From positions 5,126,536-5,190,535 of the forward strand of contig BSYO01000014.1 of the NCBI GenBank assembly GCA_033239525.1: 64,000 nucleotides of DNA. Reading direction: 5' to 3'. Position numbers and translations under genes: made by a program. The stretch's first letter is position 1, and each line of letters starts with the position of its first letter. Source of the stretch: Nepenthes gracilis (Eukaryota > Streptophyta > Magnoliopsida > Caryophyllales > Nepenthaceae). Positions 57,228-64,000 of this stretch are shown one piece after another. The notes beneath the pieces were generated by a model. The model ran no database searches. It was not told where the DNA came from and saw nothing but the letters and a program-made list of their open reading frames with translations.

Positions 57228-58888
57228 TTTTTTTTTTTGGTAAGTAAGAATTTTGGATTATAGGGAGAAAAAATATTACAGAATCCATGTTTTTACTTTT
57301 TTTTTGGTAAGTATTTTGGATTGATGGGAGAAAAATTACAAATTGATGTTTTAACTCCAAGTATTTTGACTTGGGAGTAAACATAACCATTGGGCATACC
57401 CCGAGCGATAAGTACATACAGAGTTACATAATGACCTCTAGGAGGCCAACGTTCTACGTAACCTATAGAAAATGAAAAATATTACATCACAAAACAGCGG
57501 GTCGAACCCATCGAACCCAAGCCAGGTGAAGCAGCTGAACCATCGGCCAACAAAGAAAATCACCACTTCGGGTTCAAGAAACCACACAACCGATCCAGCT
57601 TCAGCCTTTGTCATTTTACATAATCATGCTACCCACAACCCAAATGCTTCCCAAGGTTACAAAAGTAGAAGCAAATCAGCAGCTACTAGATTATTTCAAA
57701 GAGCCTCCAAAATTCCAAGTTGTGCTCCAAAGATCACTCATAATGAGCCAGCAACAGCAACACGGCACGAACTACCAAACAGCAGTTCAGCCCAATAGCA
57801 TTCCAGTTCGAGCAGCATGGAACAACCCCATAGATCATCAGGAGCAGCACCCAAAATCTGCCAGCAAACCATACATCAAAACCACGAGCTCACCATTAGA
57901 TGCATCCAATTCATAGCCGCAAGTATCCACCCCCAATCCAGAGCAGTACAGCATCAACCACCCCGATCCAAAGCACTCTGCTTCAGCACACCAATTATGG
58001 CAGCAGAACCATGGCTACTAGTGGATCAAAGCGGCAGGTACACAGTAATATCAGCAATTGTAATGGGGCATACAGGAGCAGCACCAGCCACTCCCAACAG
58101 CCCACTCCAGAATCGCTCCTGGCCAGCATTCAGGAAAGAGGAAATGCTTCCGGTATGCATTCCTTAATTACAACCAATCAGCAACAGCAGCAGGTCACAC
58201 CAACAGCCGACCAAAAACTGTTCTAACCATCACCACAAGATCAGCAGTCCAGCCACCATTAGCATCCATAAGGTGGTTACACATGGGAGCAAAGCCTGAT
58301 CAGCACCAGGCAGCAAGACATCCATTCCAAGAACAGCATAATTCCAGCTCGTCCACAGCAAGAACCAACTACCACGATACTATGCTCCCTCCCAGCCAGT
58401 CTCAGCCGTCAGATGCCCAATTTATAGCCATCCTTCGACTACTGAACAATTGGAGCCCCATCAGCAGGGTAGCTTACCAAAACAGGGGTCAAATAATTCA
58501 CCCATGGCAATCAGCGGCATCCAAATGATCGGTTGAAGCACAAAAGGCGAGAACCCAACAAGCAAAGAATGAATAGCCACCCACAGGCTTAAACCGTCAA
58601 GTTTATTCACCAGCTGCAAACCTCCAATTTTAGAAAAAAAATTGGAGCCCCAGCAACACAGGCAACATACCAAAATATTCACCTCTGGCATGCAGCAGCA
58701 TCCAACAATAGCACAGACCAGTGGAGGCAGATGAAGTTCCCAGGAGACAGGATATATTTTGCCCGGTAAGTACCAAAAAGCCTCTAAGCACAATTCTTAT
58801 GAGGCAGGAAGAATCCACCAAAAGACACCAGATCAATTCCAAGGTCCCAGGATCAAGACCCAGACAAAAAAACTCCAGCAGCAAAGTC

Positions 58889-61800
58889 CTAAGAGGCAGA
58901 GGCGCCTCTGGACTTTTTGGAGGCAGCCTTCTTCTTTTTCCTAGACATAGGAGTCTTCCAATTAGCCTCCATGCCCCTCAATTCATCAACCGAAGAGGAA
59001 ATTGAGGAATATTGCTTAGTAATCCTCTTGACAGAGCTTGGGGTAAGCATAAATTCATCTAAATCTATATTATGATGTTGAGATTCGGAATCCGGGGAAT
59101 TAAGATCCAAATCATCCATCTGCAAAACCAGGAGGCCATCCACACATCTGGAGTCATCCGGTAGGCATAATTGATGCGCACACTCAGCTGAAGATTGTGA
59201 GATAGCACTCCCAATCTGGCTTCTGTCAACAGAACCCAAAAGGGGAGGCCCATCTAAGTACCCAGAGTTTGCCGAATGCCTCATTTGGATTCCAATGTCA
59301 TCAGATTCTTGGGATTCCGAACCAAGAGTCTGAATAGCCAGCAGTCCAGGGGTGACAGAATCCAGCACAGCCCCAGGAGGTGAACCACTCACGCTACATT
59401 CACAATTCTGGGGCTCAAATGTGTCAGCAGTTGGATTCGTGGGGGAATCCATTTGATTCACGGCTTTATCAACCACAGAAGTGGAGACATTAACATCAAT
59501 CCCATGTCCAGGGCATGGCGAGGAGACCTTTTGGACATTTTCCACCGGTACAGAATTGGTGGAATTGTAGTGGGAATTACAACCACTTTGACCCACAGTA
59601 ACTTTCTAGGCATCAAAATCGGGTGGGGGAACACCCACGTTCCCAGGACAGGGCGTTGAGGCCAAAGGAGTCTTATTCAAATGAGCAGAGCTGGAAGGTT
59701 TGGATCGGGACTTACCAGAAGGAGCATTAGCATCCATGGGATGACATTGTACTCCTTCATGCCCCAACAGGCTGCATCGACTGCACCGAATAGGCCGCCA
59801 GCTATACTCCACATTAACCACAACTGGGGACGAATCGTGGCTGGCTTTGATGGTGAAGCTTTTGGGAAAAGGCCCGTCAACCACCATCTCCACACAGACT
59901 CTAGCGAAGGAGATATTCTCCATACGGGCAGTCCGGGAGTCAAGCTGGATAGGAACGCCCACAACACTAGCAGCCCAGCTGAGGCCGGCCTGGGTCCAAT
60001 ACTCAATCGGCAGATTGTGTATTTTTTTTTTTTGGTAAGTAAGTGATTTGGATTTATGGGAGAAAATTTACAAGTATGGAATTATCACCAAGTGTTTTTC
60101 CGACTTGGGGATAAACCAAAAAAGTTAGGGCATGCCCCGAGCACTTAGATACAACTGATGATACTAGCTAAAGGATAAAATTGCTGGTGATCATACGACA
60201 CAAGAGCATCACACAATGGTAATTCCTAGACAAAATAAACTGCCATTCCAGTGCAAGATCCGAATGCCACAAGAATATGAAAGAGCCAGCAGGCAGCCTA
60301 CATGGCATTTTAGCACCAACAGCCTACGGCCAGCCAGACGAAAGACAAAAACATCCGACATCGCCTTAAGTCCCACGGCTCCACACCACCAGCCAGAAAG
60401 CATTCCAGCAGCTCCAGCAAGACATTGCCATCGATTCTCGCACTACTGTAGCTAGCCAACAAAGCAAAATGCACTACAACAGCAGCTGAACCACACAAAT
60501 TGGCCCGCAGAAGCACAACGCACTTGAGAGCAGAATACTCCAGTACCAAAACCAGCTAAACACATCAACATTGGCTCCCACCATGCCATCATACCACAAG
60601 GGACCAGCATTACACATCAGCACAATCACAGTGCACAGGCAGCAGCACCAACCAAATAGCACTACCGAACCAGAACAAAATAAGTTGCATAATTCTACGA
60701 GAGAAGCATCATGGCCCAGTATACGGGTACAGCACCATGACCCAACATCATCCAATGCCATTAATCCAAAGAGCCACAATCACCAAGCCATTGCAATAGA
60801 AGTGCAGCAACCGAACATCCTTCAAGACTCGAGTCCATTCAACCGCTGACAATAGCATCGATAGACCAAAGCAGCAATCCATAGATCATATGATTCGAAA
60901 TTGATGCAAAGAAACAAATTCAGCTAATTGGCTGAAATCGCCAGACACAAACAATCCAAGGACATCATCAAGGCAAAATCAGCTGCTCCTGATGCAGAGG
61001 GGCACAGTAGAAAATTCAGCAAGCAAAGTTGTAGAAGAAAGATCTCGAGACAAGAAAATACCTTTTGTCCCTCAATCAAATTGGTCAAAGCAAAGGATCA
61101 ATAAAACCGGAGGAGGTAAATACCAATCATTGCAAGCAAGCCATACAAAAGATGAAGTTGCAAATGGGGAACAACATCAATACTGGCTGAATTAGCTGAC
61201 AATCACCCAATGGACTTTACCACGAGACACCACAATTAATCAGCTCCCGGCAAGGTATCACCTCAAACAAGAAAGAGCAAAAGGCCACCAAAAAGAACCA
61301 CATTCAGCTACTGATTTCTCAGCCGACAAGACCCAAAACCATAAGCCCACGGGCACCCCCTACCCAATCAACAAATGGGAAACACAGCCAATCGAGCAAA
61401 GCATCCGGGTACATTCGACAGCATCACTACTACGAGAAGAGGCAACAGCCCACGAGAACCCAATCGCAGATGCCACTATTGCATGACAGGCATTTCACCC
61501 CATAAGGCAAACCACACAGACAACAACCGGCGGGAGCTCGACTCAACGGCCAGCCATTGCAGCCAAGATAACACTATCGGATCACAAAACCTCAGCCGTA
61601 AAGCTCCACCCAGAGCAAAGCATGGGCACCCCAAACCCAACCAACAATGGTGAATCACATTGGCAGAGGAAAGCCAATCCAACGGCCAAGACTCCGAGGC
61701 ACGGTGAAGCCGAACGAGAGCGAGACCTACCGGGACGCCAACGGAATCAGCTCCCTGAGCCACGTAACCGAAAGTTCATAGGCATCCAGCAGATTCCACG

Positions 61801-62749
61801 GCCGGTACATTTTCAGCTTCGGTCAAGCATCACCCAACCAGCCACGAACTCTCCAACCTAGGAGGAGCCTTCGCCTCCCAGAAGGCGAAAAGATGGTCAA
61901 AACGCGTGGGCAATCAAAATCGCAGGCAACACCGAATTCTTCGAGGTCGCCGAGGCCGACAAGACCCGGCACATAGAAGCCGGGTGACGGGAGGGGGCGG
62001 GCAAGCAACCGGAGGCCAGCCGGGCAGGCAGGAGCGCCTAGCACCCAAGTCAGACGCGTCGAGGACGACGCCGAGCAGAATCAAAATTCGAATTCGAATT
62101 TTGAAAATCGCCTTTGTCAGAGCGAAATTGTCTTCGGCAGATTGTGTAGCTTAATCCAAACTGGAAATCGTTTTTGTTCATCCTTGAGAAGAGACATCCC
62201 CGGCTTCCAGCATTTGAGGAAAATAGCTTTCCCAGCCATGGTCCCCTGGCCAGCCTGGAGACATTTATTCAACATCTCCTGCGAAGAGAAACGGAAGAAG
62301 AAATACCCGTCTTCATTGCCGGCCGTGTGAGTGAGACCGAATCTGCCCCAAAGCTTGTTTGCAATGGCTTTGACCGCCAAGAAGTGAGGGGGGGAGTCAC
62401 AGAAGTAGCCAAATAAGGAGAAGCGCCAGAAACTCTGGCCTTGTTCGATGACTTCTGCCGGAGGGGAGATAATGGACGGAGAACCACCATCGGCCACCGA
62501 CGGGAAGAAAGTCAGCTCCATACGCTCCGGACGACTGTCTTTGCGCACAACTTCAGCCCAGCTAGATGAGCAACTGACCTTGCCATTAGGTTCGAAATCG
62601 GAGCCCTTAGGTTTCAAGACGCCCGAAATCTTTCCTACTGGGATGGAAGGAGATGGTGCCGATGGCACTGAAGCCTTTGGAGATGATGAGGGGACAGGGG
62701 AAAAGGCATCCGGAGAGAGGCCGGAGGAGGGCTCGAGGTGGTCGGCCAT
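58889..62749 (-). pseudogene. Y ORF1: DUF4283 plus CCHC zinc knuckle, split by Z
   Basis: The start at 62749 (ATCATGGCC, MADHLEPSS) leads into DUF4283: FWRFSLFGYFCDSPPHF, FGLTHTAGNEDGYFFFRF, QKRFPVWIKLHNLP. Z interrupts at the next codons. After Z come LSWAA, VVGVPIQLD and FARVCVEM, then a CX2CX4HX4C knuckle (CSRCSLLGHEGVQC, near 59785), missing from the other ORF1s here. One TAG near 59604 separates this from a 230-codon stretch ending with SVKRITKQYSS, a Trp and SRKKKKAASKKSRG. About 585 residues without Z. Apart from Z and one stop it is intact. Confidence 0.88.
60022..62133 (-). mobile_element. Z: full-length ORF-less short element, 2.1 kb
   Basis: Z is bounded by a perfect 15-bp TSD, TCGGCAGATTGTGTA (60007-60021 and 62134-62148), in Y ORF1. 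By eye it is collinear with E1 and mostly identical, from the AATTCGAATT box (62086-62098) and GC-rich leader to the tail (TTATCACCAAGT/ACTTGGGGATAA, 60090-60116; ACTTACTTACC plus poly(A)). It has no conserved ORF. It is the youngest insertion in the right-hand nest. Confidence 0.92.
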
Positions 62750-62768
62750 GATCGACGGAGGCGAATCC

Positions 62769-62808
62769 ATGTTTTTACTCCAAATATTTTGACTTGGAGT
62801 AAAAACAT
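62769..62808 (-). other. 3' stem-loop of X (representative perfect hairpin)
   Basis: The plus strand reads ATGTTTTTACTCCAA, a short loop region AT(TTTTG)ACT, then TTGGAGTAAAAACAT, a perfect inverted repeat of 15 bp. The Y insertion duplicated the first bases of this arm. Confidence 0.8.
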
Positions 62809-64000
62809 AAACTGCTAGGGCATTGCCCGAGCATCTAATACATCAGAAAAGGAATAAAAATAAAACAACTCCTCTAGGAGGACAAGCGATTAACATAATC
62901 CACAAAATATGGGACCAGACTAATATATGGCCAAACACAACAACCGCAGCTACCAATCCGACATGAGCATACAGCAAACGAATCACCATTCCAGCCATCG
63001 GAGAATCAGCCAAATGCTTCTTCAACAATGCAAGATTCCAACGACCGTTTGACGCGAGAACCTAAAGGGATCATCCGACAGGACAGGATTTCAGAACCAG
63101 CAACCACAAAAAAGGGGCCTGCACAAAAGCAGCAGCCACAAACCAAGAGGATCGCTGCAAAACCAGCAAAAAAACCAGCAGCAATTGCCAACCGCAGTGC
63201 ACTCATGAAACCTACAGCCGCGCAGACCAAGACCTACCGGCCACCTTAATGCGACCCTATATATCCAGTTCCCCCGACAGGCCAGCGCACACCCTACAGC
63301 ATCACTTAAAGAAGGCAGCAACATCAGCCTTCAGCAGCACAGCCAACCTCAGCATGGGCATAGACACTCGAGCAACATCGGTAGCAGCATTAATGCTACA
63401 GACCCCAGCAAGGCCACAGACACCGGAGCAATAATCGTATCACCATTAATGCAACATAACACACTGCATTACATTCCCACCAATCCCAGCTTCAAGAACC
63501 ATGCCAACCTACCTACCACGCCTAAACAATCGCACCAGAACCAGCACGCTTCGGCTAAAACTGCCAAGCAGATCAGAATACTCACATACCAGCAGGAAAG
63601 CATTCACCACAGTTCATCAACCCAGGTACCTCCACATCAGAATAAACAATGGACTCACAAAGCTTTGCACCCGCAGTAATAACTGGCAGGGACCAAAGCC
63701 AAATCTCAGGGGTCACTTCATATGGAGAAATCAACAAGATAAGTACAAAATGACCACACGGCAGGGGAGCACATTTGATCAACCAGGTGCACCTTAATCA
63801 TATGCAACGAAACATTCAGCAATGAACCGACTAAGCCATCAGCCAAAATCCAAAACGCCATAGCCCTTAGAACAAATGGAATCCGCAACGGAGTCCACCA
63901 AGATAAACACCATGGCCAGTGATTTCAGATCTCCAAGGAGATGACAGCACGGCCAGCAGAAAATTTCCAGCACTTCCACAACGCAGAAAATAGACCATCA

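Larger units (their letters stand above)
57297..62762 (-). mobile_element. Y: ORF1-only element interrupted by Z
   Basis: Y is bounded by a perfect 16-bp TSD, GAATCCATGTTTTTAC (57281-57296 and 62763-62778), within X's stem-loop. Without Z it is about 3.34 kb: a 13-nt leader, ORF1 (62749-58889), and a 1.6-kb CTG-rich module with the tail, which ends AATACTTACC plus poly(A) at 57297. Confidence 0.9.
57228..64000 (-). mobile_element. X: antisense family element split by Y, 5' end beyond window
   Basis: The X tail (poly(T) at 57228, TAAGAATTTTGGATTATAG) runs to 57296, where Y sits inside the stem-loop's distal arm. The remainder continues at 62779 with the rest of the stem-loop, GCTAGGGCATTGCCCGAGC, CCTCTAGGAGG and CAG-rich DNA to the window end. 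In the right block there is no credible gene. It resembles R (37235 onward). The host TSD would lie beyond 64000. Confidence 0.75.

Noticed and set aside
3026..62778. TTTT/AA-type endonuclease nick consensus at insertion sites
   Set aside because: The target junctions of the insertions with clear TSDs do not share TTTT/AA or another obvious motif by eye, so no consensus is claimed.
1..64000. CRISPR array, phage, bacterial operon or defence system
   Set aside because: No short direct repeats with unique spacers, no bacterial genes, and plant LINE proteins throughout.

Overview
The window is plant-type nuclear DNA made almost entirely of nested non-LTR retrotransposons. No host gene, tRNA, rRNA, CRISPR array or bacterial-style operon was recognised. 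The evidence for a flowering-plant genome is a set of plant L1-type LINEs, with a DUF4283-class ORF1 and an ORF2 carrying an APE endonuclease, a reverse transcriptase (YRPIS, KAYDSV, FADD blocks) and a C-terminal zf-RVT zinc-binding region. The species cannot be named. Every large ORF is a LINE ORF1 or ORF2 and all are damaged. Letter names for the elements are mine.

Almost every element ends in the same 3' module: a CTG-rich stretch, a short CCTCTnnGAGG palindrome, a GCTCGGGGYATRCCCTAGC hairpin, a longer AT-rich stem-loop around CCAAGT/ACTTGG, about 45 nt, then ACTTACC and poly(A). I count 23 such tails in both orientations. Elements carrying it fall into size classes: (1) LINEs with ORF1, ORF2 and the module (A, D, K; F is partial); (2) elements with ORF1 only (H, M, Y, P), like mammalian HAL1; (3) ORF-less elements of about 1.7-2.1 kb (E1, Z, G, L, E2, S); (4) 5'-truncated copies (F', J, N, W and a 455-bp copy); (5) four 'tail-only' insertions, just (ACTT)ACC plus poly(A) between target-site duplications (TSDs); and (6) a tRNA-derived SINE sharing only the last bases.

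Layout. 1-8563: LINE-A (+), its ORF2 split by E1. 8564-10827: tail of U, then V (+) with a small antisense copy. 10828-20522: LINE-B ORF2 (-) split by F' (+), a SINE (-) and G (+), G itself carrying H (-). 20523-21521: unclassified DNA and a LINE-C endonuclease fragment of another lineage. 21522 to about 31870: LINE-D (-), with J (+) in ORF2 and a tandemly duplicated 3' module. 31893-37079: a SINE remnant, S (-), an array of TCCGGA palindromes, and E2 (+) with W (+). 37080-37234: unclassified. From 37235 to the end: a deep nest, R (-) > LINE-F (-) > P (-) > X (-) > Y (-) > Z (-), with L (-) also in P, and K, M and N in L.

The order of insertion is read from TSDs: fifteen ordinary insertions, one of them degraded, plus four tail-only ones. 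Element K settles the composition: its TSD brackets a 5'-truncated ORF1, ORF2, an internal A/TAA-rich tract, the 2-kb CTG-rich region and the hairpin tail, so all of these moved as one RNA. The working model is an autonomous LINE family whose 3' module is shared by ORF1-only and ORF-less derivatives that presumably use the LINE's ORF2 protein in trans.
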